Positions 23,360 through 35,082 of a stretch of DNA of 64,000 bases are shown in pieces. Within the stretch, counting starts at the first letter, position 1; each line of letters begins with the position of its first letter. The stretch is from positions 2,852,001-2,916,000 of the forward strand of contig JAQJZZ010000010.1 in the NCBI GenBank assembly GCA_030077755.1, read 5' to 3'. The notes below the pieces were generated by a model. The model saw only the letters and a program-made list of their open reading frames with translations. It was not told the origin of the DNA and did no database searches. Source of the stretch: Filosporella fistucella. Its lineage: Eukaryota > Ascomycota > Leotiomycetes > Helotiales. The translations under genes and the position numbers were made by a program.

Positions 23360-23813
23360 TTGCGAACACGGATCTTGGATAACCAGGGAGTTATGGAATG
23401 TTTCGTAATCTCTCCGAGGATTGCAACGAACAATATCTCACGTCCTCACGCAGCGATTGCAATTTTTATATACGGGATTTAGTGTTGAACGCAATGCATT
23501 GAAAAATGCGCTGTGGTATACCCTGTCGGTGGAATTGATGGCGGGGTAATTGTGCGGGACAATTTCATGACCCCGCGGTAAGCATCGCGGTGCATATCGT
23601 ACTCACGGGTTTGAACCCAAAGCGCTGACGATTGATGATGGATCATGTCCGCAATATCCGCTATACCCATTGATATCTGCTTTCTAGTACCATTTTTCCA
23701 TCAAGTTATCAAGTTTGCTTCCCCAGTCATCGTCACCTCCTCCAAAGGTGTTTATAAGTCTCAATCAAAGTTTTTCTCCCGGCCTTACTCAAATCAGTTA
23801 AAGAAAATTCAAC
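23360..23813. promoter_or_regulatory. Promoter of the FAH-family hydrolase, with GCGGGGT/ACCCCGC pair
   Basis: GCGGGGT (23541-23547) and ACCCCGC (23570-23576) form an exact 7-bp inverted repeat with a 22-bp spacer, about 240 bp before the hydrolase ATG. An inner GCGGGAC resembles a further half-site. Same element as in the P450 and regulator promoters. Confidence 0.6.
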
Positions 23814-24759
23814 ATGAGTATCGAGAACTTTCTCAGATTCCAAGACGGAGATGATAATGTTTTGTACGGGGAAATCCCATCATCAGAGACCTCTGGAGTT
23901 TTAGAAGGCAAGACAGTGACAGTCCTTTCTGGAGATCCATTCACAGGATTTTCGAAAACCAAGAGTCAAGCGACCATCAAGAAGGTACCTCCCCCATCAT
24001 GAAGATATTTTTATAGTTCTAATTATAGTTAGGTTCTTTGCCCACTAGAATCAACTCCAATATTCATGTGCATTGGTCTAAACTATGCTCATCACGCCAA
24101 AGAGGCTAATGTTTGTTACACTGAACACAAGTCAGATATCTCTGTTACTCACACATTTACAGCTCACTATCCCAACCTACCCCGTCACTTTCACCAAACC
24201 CGCCGACGCCCTAGCCGGTCCCTACTCCACGATCCCCATCCATCCCCTAGCCCAACCACAACTAGACTACGAAGGCGAGCTCTGCATCATCATTGCCAAA
24301 GACTGTAAAAACATCACCGCCGACCAAGCCTTAAATTATGTATTAGGCTATACAAGCGGCAACGACCTCTCAGCTCGAAACCTCCAACTCCCAGCCTCAG
24401 TATCAGGTTCTCAATTCAGCTATGCTAAAAGCTTTGATGGATTCGCACCTATTGGTCCCACTGTTCTCCTTTCTCATCCTGGCATAGATCCGCAGAAATT
24501 TAGCTTGGTAACGAGAGTTAATGGGGAGGAGAGACAGAGAACGAGCACGGAGGATATGATTTGGAGTGTGAAGCAGATTATAGAGCATTTGAGTAGAGGG
24601 ACAACGTTGAGGAGGGGAACGGTGGTTATGACTGGTACGCCGAGTGGGGTGGGCTTGTTTATGGAACCGAAGGGATTTTTGAGAGATGGGGATTTTGTCG
24701 AGGTTGTGGTTGAGGGGGTGGGGGGGTTAGGGAATGTGGTTAGTTTTGAGAGGGAGTAG
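23814..24759 (+). CDS. Fumarylacetoacetate hydrolase family C-C hydrolase (acylpyruvase-like)
   Basis: Exons 23814-23984, 24033-24110 and 24163-24759, all phase 0, give 281 residues. The FAH fold is marked by CIGLNYAHHAKEA, FTKPADALAGP, the metal-binding LDYEGELCIII (the two acidic ligands) with YTSGNDLSARN, FDGFAPIGP, and the C-terminal TGTPSGVG. Members cleave C-C bonds of 2,4-dioxo acids (fumarylpyruvate, acylpyruvates) or act as hydratases or decarboxylases on 2-oxo-hepta-enedioates, using Mg2+ or Mn2+. It shares the cluster promoter motif and follows the dioxygenase, so it probably splits the ring-cleavage product to pyruvate and a smaller acid; the exact reaction is inferred. The size matches short bacterial-type FAH enzymes, not the 420-residue tyrosine-pathway enzyme. 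Confidence 0.9.
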
Positions 24760-25667
24760 TGAATTGTAGAGAATGTTACTTTTAGTATTTGAGGTTTGGA
24801 AATGAGAGGGGTTTTTAGAGTGAAGGAGGAATAAATATATTTATATGAAATTATTCATCTATTCCACTTCCCAGATCTAGCTTATTTCAAACCGACTTAT
24901 CTTTTACATTTTCTAACGTACATTAGCTATTCTATTTTTTTCTTCTTTTTTTCGATTTCTGCCCCTCACTATCAACAACATCAAAGACTCCGTCTCGGAA
25001 TCATTATACATCCCGACTCGAGACTTCACCTCCATGAAATATCGCATTCGCTTAATCCACCTATATCCACCAACAATTTCAATCCCTCTCTTTCCAATTC
25101 CAAACCAATCCGCAAAAGCGGCTTATCCTCGCTTCAGATCACCCCGTTCCCTTTCCGTTCTAGAAAAGCCTATTTAGTTCTGATGCGCTTCCAGTGTCTC
25201 GTCTAAGTATTTTCCGAGCTGGGGTGGTTTGCGTACGGACGTAAGTCTGTGGGTTGTGATTGGATGGGCTGAACCGAGGAGATTTTGGTATGGTGGATAG
25301 TGGGGAATTAGTGGATAGAACTCTGGGAGGTGGATTTTATTTAAGATGGGGATGTTTGTTGCTTTTTTGGTTTAGGAACTGTTTGAGGCTGATGGATTAT
25401 ACTTCGCTGATTGGGTTTGAGAGGGAATAGATTTTTTTGGTTATAAATGTTGGATGGGTAGAGAGGGGAGGAGAATTTTAGGTGAGACTTTTTGAGGGGA
25501 AAAGCTAAGTTGTCGTGGGGTTTGGAACTCGGGGAAGGGAAATAAGGTGAGAATTAAAAGAGGAAGAATTGAGATGAATTGGAGCTTTGAATGGTAAAGA
25601 AGGGATATATCACGACTTTTCGAAATAATTACTTGGAACTAGCGCTGAGTTGATACCTCCAGCCAAA
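24760..25667. promoter_or_regulatory. Intergenic/promoter of the MFS transporter
   Basis: About 900 bp, with pyrimidine-rich then purine-rich stretches. A single half-site ACCCCG lies at 25141-25146 and GGGGT at about 25221-25225. No complete inverted repeat as in the other cluster promoters was found, so membership of this gene in the regulon is less certain. Confidence 0.35.
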
Positions 25668-27457
25668 ATGGAGAAAACAACAAGACCTCCCATCGAGAAC
25701 GAATCATCCATCGTAGAAGAAGGTTCCAGTTCTCAAACCCCTCCAAATATCGTCACAGAGTCGCAACTCCCTAGATGGCGACTCATCTGTTTGACAATTT
25801 GGTAAGTGCATCCCTCCAAACTCAAATACAAATACCTATATATAAAAGACTTATACCTCACAGCATCTCCTTTGGCCTCTTCCTCTCCTTGCTCGACACC
25901 ACAATAGTAGCCACAGCTCTCTACACAATCGGTCTCGATCTCAATTCCCTTAGCAACATAAACTGGGTAGCTCTATCATACACGCTCAGTTATCTCAGCT
26001 GCGCCGTGCTCTTCGCTCGTATATCCGACATCATCGGTCGGCGAAATGCCTATATCTCCGCCTTCCTAATCTTCTTCGCTTTTTCTCTAGGTTGTGGATT
26101 TGCAAAGACGTTGCAGCAACTGATTGTATGTAGAGTGTTACAGGGCATAGGCGGAGCAGGATTGTATTCTTTAACGTTTGTGATTCTACCGGAAATCAGT
26201 CCGCCGAAATTGGCTCAGGCGACGGGTGCGTTGGCAGGTGCAGTGGTCGCTATGGCTGGTGTACTGGGACCGGTGTTAGGCGGAGTGATAACGCATTATA
26301 CGACTTGGAGGTGGATATTCTGGATCAAGTATTCTCTCTCTTCTACTGAGTGGTCACTACCAAAATCTAACGTTTGTTCTAGTGCGCCAATTGGAATCTT
26401 CCCCCTGCTCCTATTCATCTTCGCCTGGCCTAAACCGCATCAAATCCAGCATGCTGAACGACGTCCCTGGAAAGAACTCGATATCCTAGGCGCTGCTCTC
26501 GTCATAGCAGCTTCTGTGCTACTTGTCTTCTCGTTCCAACAAGCAGGTATAAAAGCGTCTTCCTGGTCTACAGCTCTTTTCCTCGCCCCATTACTCATCG
26601 GTATACTTTGCTGGTTTGCTCTCCTGGGATGGGAGATCTTAGCTGATAGGTTATGGCCTGATACCCTGGCAACGATGTTTCCACTCCGTCTGCTTCGACG
26701 TCGTGTGTTTATGGGACATTTTCTTACTACGCTCCTAGCAGGATTTCCTTATTTCATGGTGATATACGCTCTCCCCTTACGAATCCAAGTCGTGAATGGG
26801 AAATCACAACTCGTTTCCGGGATAGCTCTATTACCTATGCTAGGATCCGTAGCCATCGCATCCACTATCGCCGGTGCTCTCAATACGAAAAAGGATTTCA
26901 TCTGTTATACGCTCATCACCGGCGCTCTATTCATGACTATCGGTACTGCCTCTCTCTCAACATTGGATAACACTCCTTCCCTCCAAGCAAAGATGTACGG
27001 ATTCCAAGTCTTCGTCGGTCTAGGGTTTGGGCTTATGGTTTCCACCGTCTCGTTGGGAGCAAGCATGGAATGCACACTCCGCGACCGAACAGTCGCACAA
27101 GGTATTATAGCACAAGCGAGAGTGTTGGGAGGAAGTATAGGTATAGCTGCATCCACCGTTATTCTCAGCAATACAACGCATAAAGAATTATCTTTTCTTT
27201 CTCCGCAGCAGTTAGAGCATTTAGATGCTACTGCTACAGGGCTCGCGACAGAACAGAGGGATAGGATTAGACAGGCTTATGTTGATGCTTTTGGACAGAG
27301 TATGAGGGTTTGTGCTGTGCTTAGTGGGGTGTGTGTTTTTGCTGCGCTGGTGACGTGGAGGAAAGAGGGGATGGTGCTTGAGAATAGGTTGGAGGAGCAG
27401 AGGGCTGAGGATGAGAAGTGGAGGGTTGAGAAGGTGAGGAGGAGGGTGGGTGGGTAG
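25668..27457 (+). CDS. MFS transporter, DHA2 type (14 TM)
   Basis: Exons 25668-25801, 25864-26328 and 26383-27457 give 557 residues. Splicing restores SFGLFLSLLDTTIVATAL in TM1 (DHA2 motif D1 type) and FWINAPIG in TM6 (usual FWINLPVG). The segment ARISDIIGRRNAY is motif A and LGPVLGGVITHYTTWRWIF is motif C. About 14 hydrophobic helices are visible; the 44-residue N-terminal tail is hydrophilic and acidic. Such antiporters move small organic molecules against a proton gradient at the plasma membrane. At the end of the catabolic block it could import the aromatic substrate or export toxic phenols; DHA2 members are mostly exporters, so direction is open. Confidence 0.9.
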
Positions 27458-27794
27458 AGAGTGCAGAATTGCATAGAGTAGGCGTTAAGGTGTTGGTGAT
27501 TTTTAGGATAGCTAGCATTTTCATGGTAGAGGAGAGTGTTTTTCACTATATCGACCTTGTTGAGAAACCTTCATAGTTGAAGAGATTTTCATATCTCTTA
27601 CAAAACAACGAATCTGCCTTCTTGAATTTGTCCATGAACTTTTGGTATTAGAATTACACAATTATTTTTCTCCCCTATCCTTCCTTCCATTTTCCCAACC
27701 CAAAACGCCCTCCTTTTAAAATTCCTACGCCATTCATTTAACCCATGTTTCTGCTCCTCTCCTTCTCGCACCACTCTCTCCACTCCTCACTTCC
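27458..27794. other. Convergent intergenic spacer
   Basis: 337 bp between the 3' ends of the MFS transporter and the F-box protein; no gene recognised. It marks the right boundary of the catabolic block. Confidence 0.5.
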
Positions 27795-29310
27795 TCATAC
27801 CCTCTCAATCCAGACCCTCCTCCCTACCCACCTAACCCTCCACCCCAGACTCCCCAACTGCCTCTCCATCCCCTTTACATGCCCCACCATAAAATCCGAC
27901 AACTCAATAACTCCCAACGGGTTGGCCTGACTTCCCAATAATAAAGAATTCTGAATATTCCCCTGGGCAGAAATGCTTAAACCCCCGATATTCAAGTATC
28001 TGATTCTCGAGTTCCGTGCAGGACGTTTTGGATTAAGAGGGAGAGTATTAAGTCGATGCTTCATACTGCATAGAGAAACCGCTTCGCTCATGGGATTTAA
28101 AACACTATACCCATCTTTCGAGAGGGAGATAGTGGATGGAGTATCGATTTGAGAGTGTCCCTCGAGAATATACTGCCTTCCTAGCAGAATCCTCTCGACA
28201 TCTTGCCCAGAAAGCCCATCGCCGATACTGAGTTCCTCCAATTGTAGCGATAGATCCTGAAGGAACGATACATGTCTGGAAGTCATAGTTGAGCGATTCA
28301 AATGCAGATACCTCAAACAAGAAGGCGCCATCTCCAAGATATGAGCAACATGTTCTTCCGTTAAGAAACGAGAGGAATCTTGTCGCACACTGTTGAGGTT
28401 AAGTGTTGTAAGGGAATCTCTCATTGCGGGGTGCGTGGTGAGGATATCGATTATTGAGTCCTCATCTAGGAAACGGGAGCCTTCTAGGATGAGATGTGTT
28501 AATTTTGTGTGCGGAGAGATGGAGGATAGGACTTTGCTTGTCAAAGCAGAGTGTTTTATATCCAGGATGCGGAGATTAGGTAAGCGAGGTAAAAGTCCCT
28601 CTAATAACCCTCCAAAATTCACGTTTTCGATAGAAAGACTGCTGATTCTGCTTGATATTCTGGGGGGTATGGCCATGAGTGATGTATGATAGAGAAGCGT
28701 ATGGTGTTCTGACGGCTGGCCACAGATTTCCAGAGCTTGGAGACTCTCCATTCCAAAGAGCACTTGGCGGACAATAGGCTCGTTGCAGAGATCTTGCCAA
28801 TGCAACCGGAGCGATTTTAGACGTGAGGTGAGAGAGAGACAGGTTTGGAGGAGGGTGATGGGTGTACAGCCTCCTAATTGCCCGATATCGAGGGAGCGGA
28901 CTAGAGGACATAGTTCTCCTCGTTGGGAAAGGATATCGATGAATTTCTCGAAGGAGGGGGAGCTTTTAAACATTTCTAGACGGGCGAATTTTGGGGCGTT
29001 GTAGAGGATTGGGCAGGAGATGTAGTACAATCTTCGTGAGGATAATACACATGGTAAGATGTTTGATTTGTTTTGAGCTTGATTGACATTATCTAGATTT
29101 ATTAGTAAATTTTCAAGTTTTGAGAGGCGGGATATATATACTTGGCAAATTATCCTCAATACAAAATGAGTCCTGATTCTGACAAGCAACAAATTGTAAT
29201 ATCCGACTCAACAACTCATTCGGAAGTTTTTCAAGAGGAGAACACCCAGCTGGATGAGGCGGAAGTCCTTTGAACTCCGATACCCAATCCATAAACGAAG
29301 TATAAGCCAT
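27795..29310 (-). CDS. F-box protein with leucine-rich repeat-like region
   Basis: Exons 29310-29142 and 29092-27795 give 488 residues; the 49 bp intron has a TTACTAAT branch site. Residues about 26-41 form the start of an F-box (SPLEKLPNELLSRILQFV). The remainder has repeated LxxLxL segments (SLRLHWQDL, LRILDIKHSAL, LTHLILEGSRF, LRYLHLNRS, LEELSIGDG) resembling an irregular LRR array to about residue 330. F-box proteins link substrates to SCF ubiquitin ligases through Skp1. The substrate is unknown; expanded F-box/LRR families are common in ascomycetes. It is transcribed toward the MFS gene and is probably unrelated to that cluster. Confidence 0.8.
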
Positions 29311-30185
29311 GATGTCCGACGCCCAGCAAGCGAGTTTGAGATCTGAGAAAAAAAGGGGTTAAAAGCGAGCAGTAGTAAATATCCTCACAGATCATCACCA
29401 AAACATCTTTTTAAAACCCAAGATCCATCTGCACTTATACCATTCCCCTCTCCCCTGACTACCAACCATCCAACCCAGCCCAAAGATCCAGACTCCTCGC
29501 ATCAATTTTCTACCTGCCATCACGACATACACCGCATACCCCTTAGCCGTAAACAACAAACCTTCGTCATCCATACATTCTCCAAGCACCAAAGCACCAA
29601 TCGCCCCTCATCCCGTTATAAATCGTGCACCATCTCCTATCCCCATACGATCAAGCACCAAGCGTCCTCCTCTCATTTCTAAAACCCTCTCACGTTGTCA
29701 GCCCGCCAAGAACACCACCATCCCCGCACTTTTATAAATCGTGCTTTGCGTGCTTTGGCCCTGACTAAAACACACATCTTGTGATGGATGATGCAAATGC
29801 GGTATTACCCCATAGTTAAGCTCGCGTTTGCAAATTTAGATGGCTATGGGGTAATGGATAGGAGAGGTGCGGTGGCGGTTACGTAAACGGGCGGAGTTGG
29901 GAGCCAGGCCAAGCTTGTTCTCGCCGTAGGGCCAAGAATCGTGATTTTGCGAGGGCACGTGGAATGAGGAATGGTGAAATGTTGGTTGGATGGATGGAAG
30001 GATGCGTCATATGTGAAAATATTTTTCGGGAATTGCGTGAGAATTTTGTTGTTGGGTATGGTTGATATTACGATTTGGCAAGACGGGGATTAAGGGAGTC
30101 TACAAGATTCCAAACGTATAACATGGTATACTTCTTTTGTCTCGAAATTATTACTACACTACGAGTACAAATCGACTCCAAAGTC
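29311..30185. other. Intergenic, no gene seen
   Basis: About 875 bp between the F-box gene promoter and the 3' end of the bromodomain gene. Short ORFs on the minus strand (29395-29592) show no recognisable feature. Confidence 0.4.
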
Positions 30186-32813
30186 TTATGCCTTTCTCCT
30201 CCGCTTCGCTGTACTAGAGCCTCCATAATGACTCTCACCATCCGCTGCCAGTTCATCCATTTCTTCATCTTCCGGATTGCCTCTGGCCATACTGCTCTCC
30301 CTAATCTCTTCACTTCGTCTTTCAGCACTTCGAAGTTCACTGATTGTTCTTTCAACTGTGCAAAACATGGCACGCGTTTCTTTGACAATACTGTTTTCAT
30401 CAACCTCATACCCACCAACAGTAGCATCTTTACCCTTTCCTAGATGTCCATGTTTTCTCCCAAGTCCACGATTCGGATCCAGATTGAACATAATGGCGTT
30501 TGCAAACATTCGCATCAACTCCTTCTCCAATTGTGCGTAATTGATGATACCTTTTGGTGGAATCAAATCTTCGGATATAGGCAACCAAACGGTTGTTGCA
30601 CTTGGGTCTGTATCTTCTGGCATTACGTTACTCGCGGCACGGTGACCTGCTGCGATGGCCGAGCGTATTGATTTCAAATCCTGTGGCCTGAAAATTTCTT
30701 TTGTGTACCCTGGTGCCATTCTTTCAGTAACAGCAGCCGCGAAAAGTCCTGCATTTTTGTGACTGGCGATAGAATCAAGTGCTGATGCTGAAATCTTTGG
30801 GAATGCACGAGTCCAAACAACATGAGTCGGCGGTGCCGATGGAGTTTGAGACCCAATAGGTGTAGGTATACTAGATGCTCTTTTTCGTTTATTTGAATGA
30901 TGAGGAGATATTCCAGATCTTGGCAGCCTTGGAAGCTCATCTGCAGTAGTATCGCCAGTGTCTTCCACACCCATGGCCAATGGTGTATTGACTTCTTGCT
31001 TTACAAGGCGGTTGACGTGTTCGGTATCCATAGATAGATCATCTGCATGCGACATTACAGATTGGCTTCTGTTGGAACCAGCTATTACTGAAGAGGCTGT
31101 GCTCCCGGCTCGTGTCCGCTGTACACCACGTCTCGGAGTTTTTGTTGGCTTTGCGGCTGAGGGCTCAGGTTTCTGAATTGGCTTCTCCGGTGATGTCTTT
31201 TTCTTAGGTGTTTTCTTCGGCTGTGGAAGCTCGGCTGGTCTCTGGACTGGACTGAGAGGCTCAATTGCAGGTGAATCAATTTGTCTGTAAGAACGAGGAG
31301 TTGAAGTTCCAGCGGCTGTAGGTGTCCATTTTGTTCCACTGCCAGTAATGCAAGCACTAAGAGGATGAGGATGTGATATGGGCGTATGCGGAAGGTTCGG
31401 GAATGGTCTTGGGACCGAAGTTGATTGAGATTGCCTTGGTCCTTGATTTGCATTATATGGAGAGCTGTAAGGTCTTGCCTCGCTCTGAATAAGATTTGCA
31501 GGAGGCTGAAAAGGGGTTGCACGTTGCGGAGTGGCATACTGGGGATATTGCTGATGATATCCTGGTTGGAACTGTTGGCCATTCCATTGCGGAGGGCCAT
31601 TGGAAGATGGAGGTCGTTGCTGCTGAGGATATGATTGTGGATATCCAGCAGGTGGAGGAGGACCTTGTTGTATGACGGGGGATCCTGACGGAGCTCGATA
31701 TTGTTGACCTGCAATATCTGCCAAAGTGTCTAAATGCATCCCAGGTGAGCCTGGAGGTTGTCGAGAACTATTGGGGTGAGGAAGATGCATATGTGGTGCA
31801 TTAATAGGAGATGATGGCACGTGAGCATGGGGCGGAGGAAGTCCATGGGGACTTGGAAAGGAGCCACGAGCTTGTTGAGGATACGGGGGAGGATATTGGG
31901 GATATGGGGGGTATGATTGAGGAGGTTGAAATGGGTGTTGCTGTGAATGCTGCTGTGGTTGCGGCTGTGCATAAGAGTGCTCCCATCTCAAAGGTTGTTG
32001 TGGTTGAGGTGGAAGAGGTTGAAGTGGAGATGGCCCATGCGGTCCGGTGCTGCCGTTCCTTTGATGATTCTGAGGGAATTGCTGAGGATTTTGTGGATGG
32101 TGAAGAACATTTCTTCCTTGATCTGGGCCTTTTGGATGACTAGGCGTAGCATCTTGATTATTGAGTACATCCGTGATGGCCAGACCGTCTGGACGTGGAG
32201 ATGGGAGAGGGGATTGTTGTTCTGGTAAGGTGGCCTTTGTAGGCTCAGAACTTCCAATTCTTCTCTCCTCTGGCACAGGCTTTTCTAGACTTCCGTTGGT
32301 TCCAATTATAGGAGCTTCCACTGGAGCACTTCCGTTGGTTTTGGCTCTGTCTTCTTGGATTATCCTCTCGTCCCATTCACCTCGTTCGATTTCACCAATC
32401 TCCTTCTGAATACTGGCATATCTTTCTTCATCCTCACGGATCGCCTTCACCATATGGTCTCTATACCGGGCATACAGTCGGTCTACCAGTTGGGGTAGCT
32501 TTTCGCGACACTCTTGTGCATCTTTAACTGAGGGCAGTGGCGGAGATGCGAGCTTGCGTTTCTTCGACGTATTTCCATCCTGCGATGGGTCCCCCTCCCC
32601 TGCTAATTCCTCGCGCAGAAGCTGGAGATACAGCTGTCGTAAAGCATCTGAAGTTAATCTTTGCGTATCGTATGACTCTCCCTCTTTGACCAGTGAATTG
32701 TTTGTGAGTAAATCAGAAATTCGATTGAAGTCTTGATCTTCAGTGCCGAATTCGACGAGGGACTGGAAAAGTAGTAAACTCTCGAGGGGAGTATATGCTG
32801 CCGTAGTATTCAT
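30186..32813 (-). CDS. Bromodomain protein, BRD8/Bdc1-like (probable NuA4 subunit)
   Basis: A single exon encodes 875 residues. The N-terminal 170 residues (from MNTTAAYTPLESLLLFQSL) are helical and conserved, with a coiled-coil stretch around YARYRDHMVKAIREDEERY. A long Pro/Gln-rich low-complexity middle follows (about 225-500), then basic AT-hook-like segments (TPKKKTSPEKP, TKTPRRGVQRTR). A bromodomain-like region spans about 665-835 (LFAAAVTERMAPGYTKEIFRPQDLK). Bromodomains read acetyl-lysine. The combination of a short N-terminal box, Q/P-rich middle and C-terminal bromodomain fits the BRD8 family of NuA4 histone acetyltransferase complexes; exact orthology is inference. The frame continues to a GTG at 32882, but the first ATG is 32813. 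Confidence 0.85.
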   Translation of the reverse strand: MNTTAAYTPLESLLLFQSLVEFGTEDQDFNRISDLLTNNSLVKEGESYDTQRLTSDALRQLYLQLLREELAGEGDPSQDGNTSKKRKLASPPLPSVKDAQECREKLPQLVDRLYARYRDHMVKAIREDEERYASIQKEIGEIERGEWDERIIQEDRAKTNGSAPVEAPIIGTNGSLEKPVPEERRIGSSEPTKATLPEQQSPLPSPRPDGLAITDVLNNQDATPSHPKGPDQGRNVLHHPQNPQQFPQNHQRNGSTGPHGPSPLQPLPPQPQQPLRWEHSYAQPQPQQHSQQHPFQPPQSYPPYPQYPPPYPQQARGSFPSPHGLPPPHAHVPSSPINAPHMHLPHPNSSRQPPGSPGMHLDTLADIAGQQYRAPSGSPVIQQGPPPPAGYPQSYPQQQRPPSSNGPPQWNGQQFQPGYHQQYPQYATPQRATPFQPPANLIQSEARPYSSPYNANQGPRQSQSTSVPRPFPNLPHTPISHPHPLSACITGSGTKWTPTAAGTSTPRSYRQIDSPAIEPLSPVQRPAELPQPKKTPKKKTSPEKPIQKPEPSAAKPTKTPRRGVQRTRAGSTASSVIAGSNRSQSVMSHADDLSMDTEHVNRLVKQEVNTPLAMGVEDTGDTTADELPRLPRSGISPHHSNKRKRASSIPTPIGSQTPSAPPTHVVWTRAFPKISASALDSIASHKNAGLFAAAVTERMAPGYTKEIFRPQDLKSIRSAIAAGHRAASNVMPEDTDPSATTVWLPISEDLIPPKGIINYAQLEKELMRMFANAIMFNLDPNRGLGRKHGHLGKGKDATVGGYEVDENSIVKETRAMFCTVERTISELRSAERRSEEIRESSMARGNPEDEEMDELAADGESHYGGSSTAKRRRKA

Positions 32814-34433
32814 CCCCCTGTGACCTCCTCGCCAGCGATCGAGGGGAGTGTCACGGCTGGAGACAAGATGGAGAGGAGCCACGACGAGAAGCTGTTGATT
32901 GATTTAGATGGTGTTCGGGCGCGCAGATGGAAATTTGATGTTTACCTGGAGGTGGCAATCTGGTCGCTAGATGATATCGATCGCGACTTGATATTTCTCA
33001 TGGGGTTAGAGGTGGTCGTTGGCTCTTTTCACGATGTATGATGCTATTCAGATTCGAAGTCGAGAAACTTTGAGGGTCACGTGGCACTATTAGCAGGCGG
33101 GAGGGATTAATGAGTAGCCGGTCTTGATGTACCAAGGTACAAGTACAGGTGTCATTCATTTAAGTGAACAACTGATCAAATTACAAACAAACAACCTTTT
33201 TAAAATAATTATAATTATAGACGGGAATGTTTACTTTTCCAAGAGACAACTTCTGCCTTGATTGCAATTCAATTATTTTTGCTCTGGTGTTAGTGAATAT
33301 TTCTTATATAATACCACCATGTGTGCTCTATTTATTCCTCGGCATCGATCTTCATAATTATTTCATGTAGTGAATTGTTCAATCCAAGTTATTATAGTTG
33401 GAAGGACCGAACCCTGTTTCGTATAGCTGCTGCTCCCTGTCAAATTACCAAGACACTTCAGAGGATGCATCTTCAAGACATCGGCTAGAGAATTTTGAGT
33501 AATTGATGGATCTTCAAAACAGCGATCTCAATCTCAGCCGCATCTGCAAGACGGGAATATACACCATATATCTAAGACTCTTCCCTTCGTCCTTGTATTC
33601 TCTCTGCCTCCTTTCAACAAATCTCCCCAAGTAAATGCCTTCTTCTCATACATTGTTGAGACGATCACGTGTAGTTTTGGATATCTGTTCTCCATCTCAT
33701 CTCTCCCGTCACGTCCTTTCTCATCTCCCTTCGCCTTCGGTTCATATTCGGATATATGATGTGCTTGTACAGTACGGAGGAGGTGCCGAGTAAGTCCCAG
33801 CATTTGAAGCAGAAGGAGACCGGGGGAAACAACGCAGCCTTTCATGACCCCTTTTCCGTTTCCCATTGCCATATCGAGGATCATAAATGTATTTATATAA
33901 TAGTTTCCTCCGCAAATGATCAGAGCTATCCTAATTCAGTGTTCTTAATCTCAATCTTCAAACAGCATTATGTTCTTTGGGCATTTCATACTCCTTCTTA
34001 TGCCTTAATCCCCAGGCGTTCCCGCGATCGTCATGCTCAGCTCACGTATTCCGCTTCGCGTATCAGATTGCAGGCATGAAGCTGGCCAAATTACCCTCGC
34101 ATCTCCCCCCTCCAACCCAGCTCCGCATGAACTTCCTAATAATATCTGACAACGAAAGCTGCAAAACATCTCCTCTTTCTACCCTCATCCCAACATCTTG
34201 GGAGAATATCTCAGTATCAGCCTATTCAGCTCCAGACGAAAGGGGAACAAGTCGAGATCCGAGACAACCAGGCATATGACACTAGCCCGATACCCCTTAT
34301 TATTGCCAATTTAGCTTTGGAGATCCGCATACTTTATTTACGAGACAACCTCAAAAACTCTTTCTCGTCCTCCATACAACGAACCTTTTCTCCTGCACAT
34401 TTTATTCTTCAAAATCATCATTATCGTTACATC
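32814..34433. other. Divergent intergenic region, no gene seen
   Basis: About 1.6 kb between divergent genes. It contains CACGTG sites near 33079 and 33668 and AT-rich stretches at 33180-33380. No ORF with recognisable features; the ORF at 33534-33884 (-) was not accepted. Confidence 0.4.
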
Positions 34434-35082
34434 ATGTCAGACGACGAGCTTGACCGACAATGGAAACCCAACAACCGACCGCAATCGTGTGTAGATAAGC
34501 TCCCCGTTGGCGCGGATTAGTTACTGACAGCTTCCAGGACAATGGCACGCTCCTTTTCCCTCGCCCTCAACGATCTCTTCAAAATTGATAATAGTTTGGC
34601 AGATCTAGATGCTGCTGTATCAGAGAAGTGTGTTACATATGCATCCGTTTCCAAGCCATATTCTTACCATTTCAACTCTCAGAAAGAAAGCTGTCTCAAC
34701 CCAAACCTCCGAGCTTGAAGCCCTCGAAGCACGCTTGAGAGCTACCGAAGAACGACTGAAGCAGGCTGCTGGAGCTGGAGTGAATGTACAAGGCAAGCCA
34801 TCTGGAAGGTCAAGCCCGAGACAGCGTGTGCCATTAGGAGATACCTTCAACCACAAGGCGGAATCACCAACAAGTCCTCTTGCTACCGAGTTCAGAACAT
34901 CTCGACCAAATACTGGAAGGCAACAGACAAAAGAAGGGGAATGGACACCTCCAATGCCAGGGGCTCTCCCTCCTACCCCGGGTGCTAGCGAAGGTGAATC
35001 CGATTCTGAATATGTTCTCGTCGAGGCCAGGAGCAGTGCTGACATTGGGCAAGACGGAGAAATCCCTCCACCACAGAAATGA
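34434..35082 (+). CDS. Small conserved coiled-coil protein, function unknown
   Basis: Exons 34434-34486, 34538-34627 and 34683-35082 give 180 residues; both introns use GTGTGT donors and splice in frame. The N-terminal 15 residues (MSDDELDRQWKPNNR) are followed by SFSLALNDLFKIDNSLADLD and a coiled coil (about 45-75, heptads in TSELEALEARLRATEERLK). The C-terminal half is Pro/Ser/Glu-rich and disordered, including PPMPGALPPTPG. The arrangement suggests a subunit or adaptor of a larger complex. I do not recognise a named family; a functional name is not justified. Confidence 0.7.

Noticed and set aside
23606..23617. GGGTTTGAACCC, resembling a tRNA T-arm
   Set aside because: No acceptor stem, anticodon arm or box A could be found around it.
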